DNA from: JAICKN01 sp036491415
GTDB taxonomy: Bacteria; Acidobacteriota; Terriglobia; Terriglobales; Acidobacteriaceae
Assembly (NCBI GenBank): GCA_036491415.1
Contig: DASXCC010000196.1
Span: forward strand, 1 to 17,666
Length of the DNA stretch: 17,666 nucleotides
Direction: 5' to 3'
Both the position numbers and the translations under genes were made by a program. The notes under the pieces are model-generated. The model was not told where the DNA came from. It saw only the letters and a list, made by a program, of their open reading frames with translations, and ran no database searches. Positions 1-8,326 of this stretch are shown here, one piece after another; positions within the stretch are counted from its first letter, which is position 1, and each line of letters starts with the position of its first letter.

Positions 1-237
1 GACCTCGTAACAACTTCCGCTTCCGGCCTCGATCCCGACATTACTCCAGCCGCCGCCTACTTCCAGGTTCCTCGCATCGCGCGTGTTCGCAGCCTGAGCG
101 AAGACCAAGTCCGCGCACTGGTGGCAGGCCATATACAAGGCCGTCAATTTGGGTTCTTCGGTGAATCGCGGGTGAATGTATTGGAGTTGAATTTAGCCTT
201 AGACAATTTAGCTTCAGACAAAGAAAAAGGCCGCTAG
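1..237 (+). CDS. kdpC: KdpC, potassium-transporting ATPase subunit C (C-terminal fragment)
   Basis: The first 78 codons are open in frame 1 and end at TAG (235-237). The peptide carries the KdpC C-terminal signature: TSASGLDPDITPAAA, then FQVPRIARVR, then GRQFGFFGESRVNVLELNLA. KdpC is the small subunit of the high-affinity K+-pumping P-type ATPase KdpFABC. It has one N-terminal membrane helix and an extracytoplasmic domain, and it stabilises ATP binding by KdpB. Only the extracytoplasmic tail is visible here; the start and presumably kdpA/kdpB lie upstream of the window. The stop codon falls inside a hairpin (228-249), so the 3' end of this gene shares DNA with the terminator of the opposing xyl operon. 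Identification is from recognised family motifs. Confidence 0.93.
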   Translation, partial: DLVTTSASGLDPDITPAAAYFQVPRIARVRSLSEDQVRALVAGHIQGRQFGFFGESRVNVLELNLALDNLASDKEKGR

Positions 238-249
238 AGTTAGCGGCCT
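221..249 (-). terminator. Rho-independent terminator of the xylBA operon, overlapping the kdpC stop
   Basis: There is a perfect 9-bp stem, AGGCCGCTA (228-236) and TAGCGGCCT (241-249), with a 4-nt loop. Read on the minus strand, the stem is followed by TTTTTCTT (228 down to 221), a classic U-tract, 21 nt after the xylA stop at 271. Read on the plus strand the tail is only ATTGAAG, so it is a poor intrinsic terminator for kdpC but could still act as a 3' hairpin. Confidence 0.85.
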
Positions 250-270
250 ATTGAAGTTAAGAATTAAGTC

Positions 271-1437
271 TTATCGCGTGCCTAGCAGAATATCGACGGT
301 GAGTTGATCGAGGCGCTCGTAGGACAAGCGCTTCTTCATCATTTCGTCTTTATTGAAGTTGTGAGTGAGAAGTGCGGCAGAGCCGTCCTTGCTGTACTTG
401 CCAACTTTCGGCGTCGAGCTCTTTACTACAGCCAATTCTTTCAGGATGTCCTGAATTTCCTTGTCCGCGTTCCATTGCTGCGCTTTCTCTTTCAGCATGA
501 GGTAAGTCCGCATGCATCCGCGGGCAAAATCCTTCACACCTTCGTAGTCTTCCACACGATAGGCATGTGCATCGAAGTGGCGCGGACCGGAGTACTTTAC
601 GTCCTCCAGGAACTTCACCAGGAAGAAATTCGTCTTCAAGTTCGCGGAACCAAAGCGCAAATCCTGGTCATAGCGGCCCGGATATTGATCGTTGAGATCA
701 ATGTGAAAAAGCTTTCCCGACTCCCACGCCTGTGCTACGCCATGCAGAAAGTTGAGTCCGGCCATGGTTTCGTGCGCGACTTCCGGATTGACGCCCACCA
801 TATCCGGATGGTCCAGCGTATTAATGAAAGCGAGATAGTGTCCAGTGGTGGCCATGTAGATGTCGCCGCGCGGTTCGTTGGGCTTGGCTTCAAGTGCGAA
901 CTTGTATCCGTAACCCTTGGCGGTGTTGTACTCGCAGAGATAGTTCACGGCTTCGCGCAAGCGTTTCACTGCATCAGCAGGATTGCGGCAGGCATCGGTT
1001 TCTGCGCCTTCGCGTCCGCCCCACAAAACGAAAATCTTTGCGCCGAGTTCAGCACCGAGATCCATGGCGCGCATGGTTTTCTGCACAGCGTACGCGCGGA
1101 CGTCGGCGTCATTGGCGGTGAATGCGCCATCGCGGAACACAGGATGGAAGAACAACGAGACCGTGGCCATAGGCACAACGATGTTGTTTTTCTCGCAGGC
1201 CTTTTTGAAATCGCGCACAATGGTGTCGCGCTCGGAAGGCGTGGCGTCAATTGGAACCAGGTCGTTATCGTGCAGGTTCACGCCCCAGGCGCCGCATTCG
1301 CCAAGTAAATTGACAAGCTCGGGCGCAGAAAGCTGCGGACGAACGAAGTCGCCGAATGGATCACGTCCGCGATTGCCGACTGTCCACAATCCGAAAGAAA
1401 ATTTGTGCTCCGGGCCTGGCTGATATTTGTTGCTCAT
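271..1437 (-). CDS. xylA: Xylose isomerase
   Basis: A cytoplasmic TIM-barrel enzyme that interconverts D-xylose and D-xylulose (and D-glucose/fructose) using two divalent metals. Numbered from the upstream ATG at 1443, every catalytic and metal residue of the Streptomyces enzyme is present at a constant +4 offset: H58, D61, W141, E185, K187, E221, H224, D249, D259, D261 and D291. Motifs include VLWGGREGAE, EAKPNEPRGD and HIDLNDQYPGRYDQDLRFG. At about 388 aa it matches the short Actinobacteria-type (class I) enzymes, not the ~440-aa E. coli type. I prefer the ATG at 1437, because GGAAGG lies 6 nt upstream of it and abuts the ATG at 1443; the longer form would add Met-Glu. It lies 29 nt after xylB in the same operon and is followed by a strong terminator. 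Confidence 0.95.
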   Translation of the reverse strand: MSNKYQPGPEHKFSFGLWTVGNRGRDPFGDFVRPQLSAPELVNLLGECGAWGVNLHDNDLVPIDATPSERDTIVRDFKKACEKNNIVVPMATVSLFFHPVFRDGAFTANDADVRAYAVQKTMRAMDLGAELGAKIFVLWGGREGAETDACRNPADAVKRLREAVNYLCEYNTAKGYGYKFALEAKPNEPRGDIYMATTGHYLAFINTLDHPDMVGVNPEVAHETMAGLNFLHGVAQAWESGKLFHIDLNDQYPGRYDQDLRFGSANLKTNFFLVKFLEDVKYSGPRHFDAHAYRVEDYEGVKDFARGCMRTYLMLKEKAQQWNADKEIQDILKELAVVKSSTPKVGKYSKDGSAALLTHNFNKDEMMKKRLSYERLDQLTVDILLGTR

Positions 1438-1466
1438 TTCCATCCTTCCGTCACCCTTATGGGGCG

Positions 1467-2963
1467 CTATGAATTAAAAATTGTTTTGGTTGCGGGATAA
1501 ACGCGGCGGAAAGCTGCGTAACTTTGCACCATCGTTTTCGCGGCGTCTGCCTGGGATTTGATCTTCTCGCGCACGTGGACGATCTGTTTGCAGGCGTCAT
1601 CGACCGTCGGCCACATTTTTGCGCCGACTCCGGCAAGAATCGCCGCGCCGTAGGCTGCGCCTTCTTCCTGCGCGATAGTTTCCACTTCGCGGCCGTACAC
1701 ATCGGCTTGAATTTGCCGCCACAACGGAGATTTTGCGCCACCGCCGCCAAGGCGAATGCTTTCGACGGGAACTTTCATCTCGTCAAAAATGGTGAACGAA
1801 TCTTTCAGGCTGAAGGCCACACCTTCGAGGATTGCACGAACCACATGGCCCCGCGTATGTGAAGCGGTGAGTCCAACGAGAGCGCCTCGAGCGTAAGGAT
1901 CAAGATGCGGCGTGCGCTCGCCCATTAAATAAGGAGTCCACAAAAGCCCATCGGCTCCAGCGGGAACTTTCTTGGCCTCGGCCGTGAGCATGTCGTAGGG
2001 ATCAGTTTTGCCGTCTCCCGGAGGAACGAAGTTGTCGCGGAACCAGCGCAGCGATAATCCTGCGGATTGGGTTACGCCCATAATGTGCCAGCGATTCGGA
2101 ATCGCATGGCAGAAAGTATGCAAACGGCCTTTGGGATCAAGCGCCGGGCTTCCTGTAGCAGCGAAGACCACGCCAGAGGTGCCAATGGTCACGCTGACCG
2201 CGCCGGGAGTGACGATTCCCATGCCAACCGCGCCAGCGGCTTGATCGCCGGCGCCAGCAACCACGGGCGTTCCGACTTTTAATCCAGTGGCTGCCGCACC
2301 TTCCACCGAAACTGCGCCGCAAACATCCGGAGATTCAAATAGGGGAGGGAGTAAGGACGCGTCGAGTCCGGCGGCCTGCAAAACTTCAGACGACCAGCGA
2401 CGATGCGCAACGTCTAACATCAGCGTGCCGGAAGCATCTGCCATGTCCATGCCGCGCTCGCCGGTCAGGCAAAATCGGACATAGTCCTTCGGCAACAAAA
2501 CATAACGTACTTGTTTCCACTTCTCTGGCTCGTTTTCCCGGATCCAGAGAAGTTTGGTGATTGTAAAGTTGGGGAGGGCCGGATTGCACGTAAGCTGGAT
2601 TAACCGTTCAGCGCCAATCTTGTTTGTAAGATCAATGCACTGTTTTTCTGTCCGAACATCACACCAGATGAGCGCAGGCCGAACCGGTTCGCCGGCTGCG
2701 TTCAGCGTGACTGCTCCGTGCATTTGACCGGAGAAGCCTACACAAGAGATTTGATCGCCGGAAATTTTTGCCTGTGCGAGCGCTTTACGAACGGCAATGC
2801 CGCAAGCGCGCCACCAATCCTGCGGATCTTGTTCCGCCCATCCAATCTGTGGCGAAGCAAAATTCTGGTGTTCTTCGGTTGCGGCGCCGATCAGATGTCC
2901 ATTTTGGTCCACAACCAGCACGCGAGTGCCGCCGGTCCCAACATCCATACCTAGAACATACAT
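1467..2963 (-). CDS. xylB: Xylulokinase
   Basis: A FGGY-family carbohydrate kinase that phosphorylates D-xylulose to D-xylulose 5-phosphate, feeding the pentose phosphate pathway. At 498 aa it has normal family length. Visible features: phosphate-binding loop MDVGTGGTR with D7; substrate motif GFSGQMHGA (M81-H82, as in E. coli XylB); catalytic base D240 in AGAGDQAAGAVG; second-domain ATP site SVTIGTSGVVFAATG and LGGGGAKSPLWRQI. First gene of a xylB-xylA operon. The ATG at 2963 has no Shine-Dalgarno sequence, and an in-frame stop lies four codons upstream. A -10-like AATAAT at 2973-2968 would place the transcript start near the ATG, so leaderless translation is possible. The alternative start is Met6. 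It diverges from the GH3 gene over a 151-bp region with inverted repeats. Confidence 0.95.
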   Translation of the reverse strand: MYVLGMDVGTGGTRVLVVDQNGHLIGAATEEHQNFASPQIGWAEQDPQDWWRACGIAVRKALAQAKISGDQISCVGFSGQMHGAVTLNAAGEPVRPALIWCDVRTEKQCIDLTNKIGAERLIQLTCNPALPNFTITKLLWIRENEPEKWKQVRYVLLPKDYVRFCLTGERGMDMADASGTLMLDVAHRRWSSEVLQAAGLDASLLPPLFESPDVCGAVSVEGAAATGLKVGTPVVAGAGDQAAGAVGMGIVTPGAVSVTIGTSGVVFAATGSPALDPKGRLHTFCHAIPNRWHIMGVTQSAGLSLRWFRDNFVPPGDGKTDPYDMLTAEAKKVPAGADGLLWTPYLMGERTPHLDPYARGALVGLTASHTRGHVVRAILEGVAFSLKDSFTIFDEMKVPVESIRLGGGGAKSPLWRQIQADVYGREVETIAQEEGAAYGAAILAGVGAKMWPTVDDACKQIVHVREKIKSQADAAKTMVQSYAAFRRVYPATKTIFNS

Positions 2964-3016
2964 AAGGATTATTTACTCGCACGCTGCGCGATTAAGGTTT
3001 TCGCAGCAAAATTGAT

Positions 3017-3031
3017 TTCCAAACATTGGAA
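3017..3031. promoter_or_regulatory. Inverted repeat, candidate operator 1 in the xylB/GH3 divergent promoter
   Basis: TTCCAA (3017-3022), spacer ACA, TTGGAA (3026-3031): perfect 6-bp arms. It shares two bases with the next dyad. Central position between two divergent sugar-catabolism genes suggests a repressor site; the protein that binds it is unknown. Confidence 0.45.
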
Positions 3032-3052
3032 GGGATATGTAATAAATCCCTT
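3030..3052. promoter_or_regulatory. Inverted repeat, candidate operator 2 in the xylB/GH3 divergent promoter
   Basis: AAGGGAT (3030-3036), 9-nt spacer ATGTAATAA, ATCCCTT (3046-3052): perfect 7-bp arms, 23 bp overall. Its centre is about 78 bp from the xylB start and 74 bp from the GH3 start, so one bound dimer could control both transcripts. The LacI-type protein encoded downstream of the GH3 gene is the obvious candidate, by inference only. Confidence 0.5.
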
Positions 3053-3060
3053 ATCGTGTA

Positions 3061-3110
3061 CGTTAACGGCGATGGTATAGTAACACGCATTCGCAAGATT
3101 GCAAGGAGGA
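3061..3110 (+). promoter_or_regulatory. GH3 promoter and ribosome binding site
   Basis: An extended -10 element TGGTATAGT (3073-3081) is present with no convincing -35 box, which extended -10 promoters can tolerate. The palindrome CGTTAACG (3061-3068) sits in the expected spacer just upstream and could be a repressor half-site cluster. A near-perfect Shine-Dalgarno AAGGAGGA (3103-3110) lies 4 nt before the ATG at 3115 and fixes that start. Promoter assignment is by eye. Confidence 0.5.
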
Positions 3111-3114
3111 ACTC

Positions 3115-5469
3115 ATGCGCTTTTTTACTAAGGCCCTGTCTGCCTTTGTGATTTATTTTTGGATGGTTTATGGTTTCGTGCCGGTTGCCGGTGCGCAGGC
3201 ACAGCCTCCTTATCGCGACGCTCATGTGCCGGTCGAGCAACGTGTTGCAGACTTGCTTTCGCGCATGACGCTCGAAGAAAAGATTGCCCAATTGCAGGGC
3301 ACGTGGCAGAACCGCAGCCAAATGCAGGAGCCTTCGCTGTTTGTGGGTCCCTCCGGAAATTTTCAGCCGGATCGTGCGGCTACGATTCTGAAATACGGGT
3401 TAGGCGAGATGTCGCGGCCCAGCGAGAACCGCAATCCTCGGCAGATGGCGGAGTTCACGAACACCATCCAGAAATGGATCCAGCAAAATACGCGCCTCGG
3501 CATTCCAATTCTGTTTCACGAAGAATGTCTTCACGGAAACGCAGCGCCGAAGGGAACTTCGTTTCCGCAAGCGATCGGTTTAGCGTCCACGTGGGACACT
3601 GAGCTTGTCCACAATGTTTTTACTGCGGTCGCTTCCGAAGTGCGGGCGCGCGGCGCGCAACAATGCCTCGCTCCGGTGCTTGATCTCGCCCGCGATCCAC
3701 GTTGGGGCCGAACGGAAGAAACTTACGGCGAAGATCCTTATCTGGTAACCCACATCGGACTTGCCGCGATCAGCGGCTTTCAGGGAACCGGGCCGTTCAT
3801 CGATAACTCGCATGTACTGGCGACGGCCAAGCACTTTGCCGCGCACGGACAGCCAGAGTCCGGAACCAATGTTGGGCCCGCTCCATTTTCTGAGCGCGAA
3901 CTCCGCGAATATTTCTTTAAGCCATTCGAAGCAGCTGTGAAGCAAGGGCACATTGGAACGGTAATGGCCTCCTACAATGAAATTGATGGAGTACCCTCGC
4001 ACAGCAATAAGCATTTGTTGACGGATATTCTTCGTCACGAGTGGGGATTCCAGGGCGTTGTGGTCTCCGACTATTTCGGCATCACGCAGTTAAATACGCT
4101 GCACAAAGTGGCTGCTGATTATCCAACTGCCGCGAAGATGGCTTTGGACGCAGGCGTGGAAGTGGAGTTGCCATTCGCCGATGCTTACAAGAGTTTGCCT
4201 GAGATGTTGCAGCGCGGAGAGGTCTCCGAAGCCCAGGTAAATAGTGCTGTAGCCGACGTGTTGCGCATGAAGTTTTTAACCGGACTCTTCGACAATCCTT
4301 TTGTCGACCCGGACTATGCGGAAAAAATCACAAACAACGAGGAAAATCGTCAATTGGCCCTGAAGGCCGCGCACGAAACTATCATTTTGCTGAAGAACCA
4401 GAATAATCTGCTCCCGCTGGATAAGGCGAAGTATAAGCACATCGCGATGATCGGACCGAATGCTGCGGAAGTCCATCTCGGTGGGTACAGCGACAATCCT
4501 GGCCGCGGCGTCAGCATTCTGCAGGGAATTAAAGATAAGGTCGGACCCGGCGCGGAAGTTTTGTATTCCGAGGGATGCAAGATCACCGAAACGCCTCCGG
4601 ATTGGAATGCCGACAAAGTTGTGCTTGGCGACCCGAAGCTCAACGCCTTACGTATTCAGGAAGCAGTCAAGGTAGCGAAGCGTGCGGATGTCGTCATCCT
4701 TGTTTTGGGAGAGAACGAGCAGACTTCGCGGGAGGCCTGGGCAAGTAACCATCAGGGCGATCGTGACGACCTGGATCTTCTCGGTAATCAGGACGATCTG
4801 GCGAAAGCCATGCAGGCGGTGGGCAAACCTGTGGTCGTCTTATTGCTTCACGGAAGGCCAAACTCCATCAATTACATTGCAGAGAATGTTCCAGCGATAC
4901 TTGATGGTTGGTATCTAGGTCAAGAAGGCGGAACTGCTGCCGCTGACGTGCTTTTTGGAGATTACAATCCAGGCGGAAAATTGCCCATCACTGTGCCGCG
5001 AAGTGTGGGTCAGCTTCCCGACTACTACTATCAGAAGCCGTCGGCCCGGCGTGAATATCTGGGGACGACGCCACAGGCGCTGTTTCCTTTTGGCTGGGGC
5101 TTGAGCTACTCGACGTTTAAATACGGAAACTTGCATCTTGCGCCGGAGTCGATCGGTCCCGAAGGTAAGACGGAAGTTTCTGTGGACGTGACCAACAGCA
5201 GCAAAGTGCAGGGCGACGAAGTGGTGCAGCTTTATATCCGTGATGAATTTAGTTCGGTCACACAGCCGATCGAAGAGTTGCGCGGCTTCCAGCGTGTCAA
5301 CCTGCAACCGGGAGAAACCAGGTCGGTGAAGTTTACGCTGGGGCCGGATGAGCTTTCATTCTGGAACCTCGACATGCATCGCGTTGTGGAGCCGGGAAAA
5401 TTCCAGATCATGGTGGGCGGAAATTCGGCGGAGCACATCGACACTACGTTGAATGTCGTAGCGAATTAG
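3115..5469 (+). CDS. Secreted glycoside hydrolase family 3 (beta-xylosidase/beta-glucosidase-like)
   Basis: A 784-aa GH3 enzyme of BglX-like length that removes terminal beta-linked sugars from oligosaccharides by a retaining mechanism. A signal peptide (residues 1-29) ends in a hydrophobic stretch and an Ala-Gln-Ala cleavage site before QPPY. The N-terminal barrel domain carries HEECLHG, DLARDPRWGRTEETYGEDP, KHFAAHG and MASYNEIDGVPSH. The nucleophile is D319 in VVVSDYFGI. In the alpha/beta sandwich domain, the segment GENEQTSREAW suggests E540 as acid/base. FGWGLSYSTF (~660) leads into a fibronectin-III-like domain. GH3 substrate cannot be read from sequence, but divergence from xylBA favours a xyloside; beta-glucosidase remains possible. 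The likely site of action is the periplasm or cell exterior. It is co-directional with the LacI-type gene 13 nt downstream, probably one transcript. Confidence 0.92.
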   Translation: MRFFTKALSAFVIYFWMVYGFVPVAGAQAQPPYRDAHVPVEQRVADLLSRMTLEEKIAQLQGTWQNRSQMQEPSLFVGPSGNFQPDRAATILKYGLGEMSRPSENRNPRQMAEFTNTIQKWIQQNTRLGIPILFHEECLHGNAAPKGTSFPQAIGLASTWDTELVHNVFTAVASEVRARGAQQCLAPVLDLARDPRWGRTEETYGEDPYLVTHIGLAAISGFQGTGPFIDNSHVLATAKHFAAHGQPESGTNVGPAPFSERELREYFFKPFEAAVKQGHIGTVMASYNEIDGVPSHSNKHLLTDILRHEWGFQGVVVSDYFGITQLNTLHKVAADYPTAAKMALDAGVEVELPFADAYKSLPEMLQRGEVSEAQVNSAVADVLRMKFLTGLFDNPFVDPDYAEKITNNEENRQLALKAAHETIILLKNQNNLLPLDKAKYKHIAMIGPNAAEVHLGGYSDNPGRGVSILQGIKDKVGPGAEVLYSEGCKITETPPDWNADKVVLGDPKLNALRIQEAVKVAKRADVVILVLGENEQTSREAWASNHQGDRDDLDLLGNQDDLAKAMQAVGKPVVVLLLHGRPNSINYIAENVPAILDGWYLGQEGGTAAADVLFGDYNPGGKLPITVPRSVGQLPDYYYQKPSARREYLGTTPQALFPFGWGLSYSTFKYGNLHLAPESIGPEGKTEVSVDVTNSSKVQGDEVVQLYIRDEFSSVTQPIEELRGFQRVNLQPGETRSVKFTLGPDELSFWNLDMHRVVEPGKFQIMVGGNSAEHIDTTLNVVAN

Positions 5470-5482
5470 CAGGATTTACGAA

Positions 5483-6532
5483 ATGAAACGGGCGGGAATT
5501 CACCAGATTGCCCAGCTAGCCAAAGTTTCCATTGGGACTGTGGACCGGGCGCTGCACGGGCGTTCGGGCATTAGCGACAGTACGCGCAAACGCGTTCTGC
5601 GGATTGCGCGTGAACTTTCCTATTCGCCAAATCCCGCTGCCAGAGCTCTTTCTGTAGGACGTGCCAGTGTTCGTATCGGCGTTTGCATCCCGGAAGAAAT
5701 TCATTTCTTTTACGACCAGATGCGCGCCGGCATTTTTGACGAAGGCCAGCGCGTGAACGGTGTAGGCATCGATCTCGTCTATCGTCCTGCGACTGAACTT
5801 GGAGAAGAAAAACGCGAGATCACCAATCTGCTGCAGAGCGGCGTGAGCGCCATTATCGTGACTCCCGGAAATCCCCATGTGATGACGCCGCTGATTAACC
5901 GCGCGGAAAAAGATAATGTGCGTGTAATTTGCGTCACTACGGACGCTCCCAACAGCAATCGCTCGAGCGCGGTTTGCGTGGATCCCGAGTTCAGCGGACG
6001 TCTTGCCGCGGAACTTATGGCTAAGTTGCTGCCTGCTGGATCGGAGACTGCGATCGTTACGGGCATGATGACGGCGGAAGAGCATCGGCAAAAGACCGAG
6101 GGATTTCGTTCCGCGTTTCCCAAAGATTGTCCGGGCGGGAAAACGATTGCCGTACTGGAAGCCCACGAATCAGAAAAAGAAAGTTACGAGAAGACCTGCG
6201 AATTGCTGGCAGAGCATAAAAACCTGCGCGGCATTTATGTGAATACGGTCAACTCGTTGCCCGTGTGCAAGGCGTTGCAAAAACATAATCTGGCACACAA
6301 GCTGAAACTCATTACCACCGATCTGTTTCGCCAGATGGTTCCGTACTTTGAACGTAGGACGATTGCAGCTTCCATCTATCAGGACCCATATTTGCAGGGA
6401 CAGCTGGCAGTGCGGATGCTGGCCGACCATTTGTTAAATGGAGCGCCGATCCCGAAGGTCCATTATCTGAATCCGGCGATTGTGTTGCGAACCAATCTTC
6501 TGCTATTCCGCGAAACCGCGGCCCAGAATTAA
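5483..6532 (+). CDS. LacI-family transcriptional regulator (sugar-responsive)
   Basis: A 349-aa DNA-binding repressor with a periplasmic-binding-protein-type effector domain. The N-terminal helix-turn-helix (residues ~5-26) contains KVSIGTVDRALHGR, and the hinge helix follows in YSPNPAARALS (47-57). The VxxGTVDRALH variant, rather than the commoner VSxxTVSRVLN, marks a LacI subgroup whose effector domain resembles ribose-type binding proteins. The effector domain starts near 65 (VRIGVCIPEEI) and includes SGVSAIIVTPGNP. RBS AGGA (5471-5474) lies 8 nt before the ATG. Being 13 nt behind the GH3 gene implies co-transcription and local control of the divergent xylBA/GH3 promoters; xylose or a xyloside is the likely inducer (inference). 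Its stop codon overlaps a short CCCAGA/TCTGGG hairpin (6522-6540), and the convergent CLC gene ends 12 nt further on. Confidence 0.92.
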   Translation: MKRAGIHQIAQLAKVSIGTVDRALHGRSGISDSTRKRVLRIARELSYSPNPAARALSVGRASVRIGVCIPEEIHFFYDQMRAGIFDEGQRVNGVGIDLVYRPATELGEEKREITNLLQSGVSAIIVTPGNPHVMTPLINRAEKDNVRVICVTTDAPNSNRSSAVCVDPEFSGRLAAELMAKLLPAGSETAIVTGMMTAEEHRQKTEGFRSAFPKDCPGGKTIAVLEAHESEKESYEKTCELLAEHKNLRGIYVNTVNSLPVCKALQKHNLAHKLKLITTDLFRQMVPYFERRTIAASIYQDPYLQGQLAVRMLADHLLNGAPIPKVHYLNPAIVLRTNLLLFRETAAQN

Positions 6533-6544
6533 TCTCTGGGGGGA

Positions 6545-8317
6545 CTATTCTTCTTCAATTGGCGACAGTTGATATTTCTTGATGATGTCCTCGCGTGAAA
6601 TTATGCCGATGAGCTTATGCAGGTCCGCGCGATGGACAACCGGAACCAGCGGAAATTGCGAGACATAACGCAAGGCCATTTCCAGCGGCATGTCGGGATG
6701 CAAGTGCGGCACATTGCGAATGGGCAGTACAGAAACCAGCGTCGATGCGCTCTTTCCATCTTCCATAAGCTTCTTCAGTGTGTCGCGGTTGATGATGTTC
6801 CAACCATCTTGCGGCACCTGAACGAAGAAAATTTCATCTGGTAAATTTTGAACGCGGTCGATGGCCTGCTGTACCGTGTCGCGAGCGCGCAGCACGGGAG
6901 GCGTCGCCGTTCGCATAGCGTCTTCCACCAATAATATGGTTTGTTCGCGCTGCTCTTCGAGAGAGGGAAGAACAAGACCGTCTTGTTTGGTAAAAAGATC
7001 GAAAATCGGAACTGCCTGGAGGCTGCGCGAAATCAAATAGGCAAAAGTATTGGCGACGATGACCGGAACAATGATGGAATAGTTCCCACTCACCTCCAGC
7101 ACCATGAAGACCGAGGTCATGGGAGCGCGAAGAAACCCAGCGAAGAGTACTCCCATTCCTACCAATGTGTAAGTTGCGATGGATCCGGAAAGGTGCGGAT
7201 AGAAATAATGCTCAACGCCGCCGACCGCACCCCCAAGCATGGCCCCAATAAACAATGTCGGCGCGAACATGCCGCCGGGCGTGCCGGTTACAAATGACAA
7301 GGTCGTTGAAAGAATTTTTAGCCCGGCCAAAATTGCGAGCACGCGCCACGGAAAGCGGCCATGCAGCGCCTGGTCCATGTAGTTGTAACCGGCACCCATG
7401 ATCTGTGGCGCACCGAAGTATCCGATCAAGCCGATCATCAATCCTGCCGCTGCGGACTGGAAGTATTGCGTCCAGTGCGGAAGATCGCGAAGCTTGGGAC
7501 GTAAATATCCAATGGCTTTCGCGAAGATGACCGCCGCAATTCCGCCGACAATTCCCAACACTGCATAAGCGAGCAATTCCGAAGGGCGAACAAATCCAAC
7601 GGATGGGATGCGGAACAGCGGTTCCGAACCCAGAAACCAGCGCACCACGACGACGCTGGAGATCGCCGAAAGAACGACCGAACCGAGAATGCCTGCGCTC
7701 CATCGGCCAATGACTTCTTCAATGACAAAAAGCACGGCGGATATTGGCGCATTGAACGCCGCTGCTAATCCCGCCGCCGCGCCCATCGGCGCAAGCAGGC
7801 GTAATTTTTCGCGAGAAAGTTCCAGCCGCCGTCCCAGTCCCGAAGCGATGGCCGCGCCTATTTGCAGCGACGGATCTTCTGGGCCGAGGGAGTGCCCGGC
7901 ACCGATTGCCAAAGCAGCGGTAATAAATTTTCCGATCGCTGTACGAAACGGAATGTATCCGTTGTAAATGTAGAGCGCCGCTTTGGTCTGGTTCACGCCA
8001 CTGCCGCGAACCAGAGGAAATACGTGGATCACCAGCACGGATACAAGCAAGCTGACCAGCGTTGGAACAATGAGGACCCGCAGCGTGTGGGCGTGCGGCA
8101 AAGGACCAAGAAGGGCGAAGCGCGTCCAATCGATGGCCAGGCGAAAACAGATGACTGCTAAGCCCGAAAATATCCCGATAAAAACTGCCAGCAGCAAAAA
8201 GAAGCGTTCTTCGCGGAAGGTGAACAGGGAAAACCATTCAAAGCGATGGGCATTATTCTCCTCGGGTTCGTCAACCGCGACGGCTTCGGAAGATTTTGAG
8301 TTCACAGCTTCGCTCAT
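6545..8317 (-). CDS. CLC-type chloride channel/antiporter with C-terminal CBS pair
   Basis: A 590-aa integral membrane protein of the CLC family. The anion-pathway motif is GSGVNQ (105-110), with N109 where most CLCs have Pro (GSGIP). The gating motif reads GPEDPSLQIG (145-154): E147 aligns with the gating glutamate of E. coli ClcA, but the usual GREGP is altered around it. The inner proton glutamate is kept (E201 in FVIEEV), as is GTPGGMFAP (345-353). Retention of both glutamates predicts H+/Cl- exchange rather than a passive channel. Two CBS domains (~465-525 and ~528-585), known in relatives as adenine-nucleotide sensors, follow the membrane part. The start is 9 nt after the TPR gene stop with no good Shine-Dalgarno, so translation may be coupled. 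Likely roles are acid stress or anion homeostasis (inference). Confidence 0.92.
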   Translation of the reverse strand: MSEAVNSKSSEAVAVDEPEENNAHRFEWFSLFTFREERFFLLLAVFIGIFSGLAVICFRLAIDWTRFALLGPLPHAHTLRVLIVPTLVSLLVSVLVIHVFPLVRGSGVNQTKAALYIYNGYIPFRTAIGKFITAALAIGAGHSLGPEDPSLQIGAAIASGLGRRLELSREKLRLLAPMGAAAGLAAAFNAPISAVLFVIEEVIGRWSAGILGSVVLSAISSVVVVRWFLGSEPLFRIPSVGFVRPSELLAYAVLGIVGGIAAVIFAKAIGYLRPKLRDLPHWTQYFQSAAAGLMIGLIGYFGAPQIMGAGYNYMDQALHGRFPWRVLAILAGLKILSTTLSFVTGTPGGMFAPTLFIGAMLGGAVGGVEHYFYPHLSGSIATYTLVGMGVLFAGFLRAPMTSVFMVLEVSGNYSIIVPVIVANTFAYLISRSLQAVPIFDLFTKQDGLVLPSLEEQREQTILLVEDAMRTATPPVLRARDTVQQAIDRVQNLPDEIFFVQVPQDGWNIINRDTLKKLMEDGKSASTLVSVLPIRNVPHLHPDMPLEMALRYVSQFPLVPVVHRADLHKLIGIISREDIIKKYQLSPIEEE

Positions 8318-8326
8318 CTTTTATCT

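Noticed and set aside
304..1308. A 334-codon open frame on the plus strand opposite xylA
   Set aside because: It is a mirror of the strongly coding, GC-biased xylA frame; no domain, no RBS, and XylA active-site residues are all intact on the other strand.
3061..3068. CGTTAACG as a full catabolite-repression or LacI consensus operator
   Set aside because: Symmetry stops at 8 bp and the flanks do not match a known consensus; kept only as a remark in the GH3 promoter.
5516..6166. A 216-codon minus-strand frame inside the LacI-type gene
   Set aside because: Shadow of the regulator; low-complexity basic composition with no recognisable family.
6522..6540. CCCAGA/TCTGGG hairpin at the LacI-type stop, between convergent genes
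   Set aside because: Only 6 bp, 7-nt loop and no T-tract on either strand, so not listed as a terminator.
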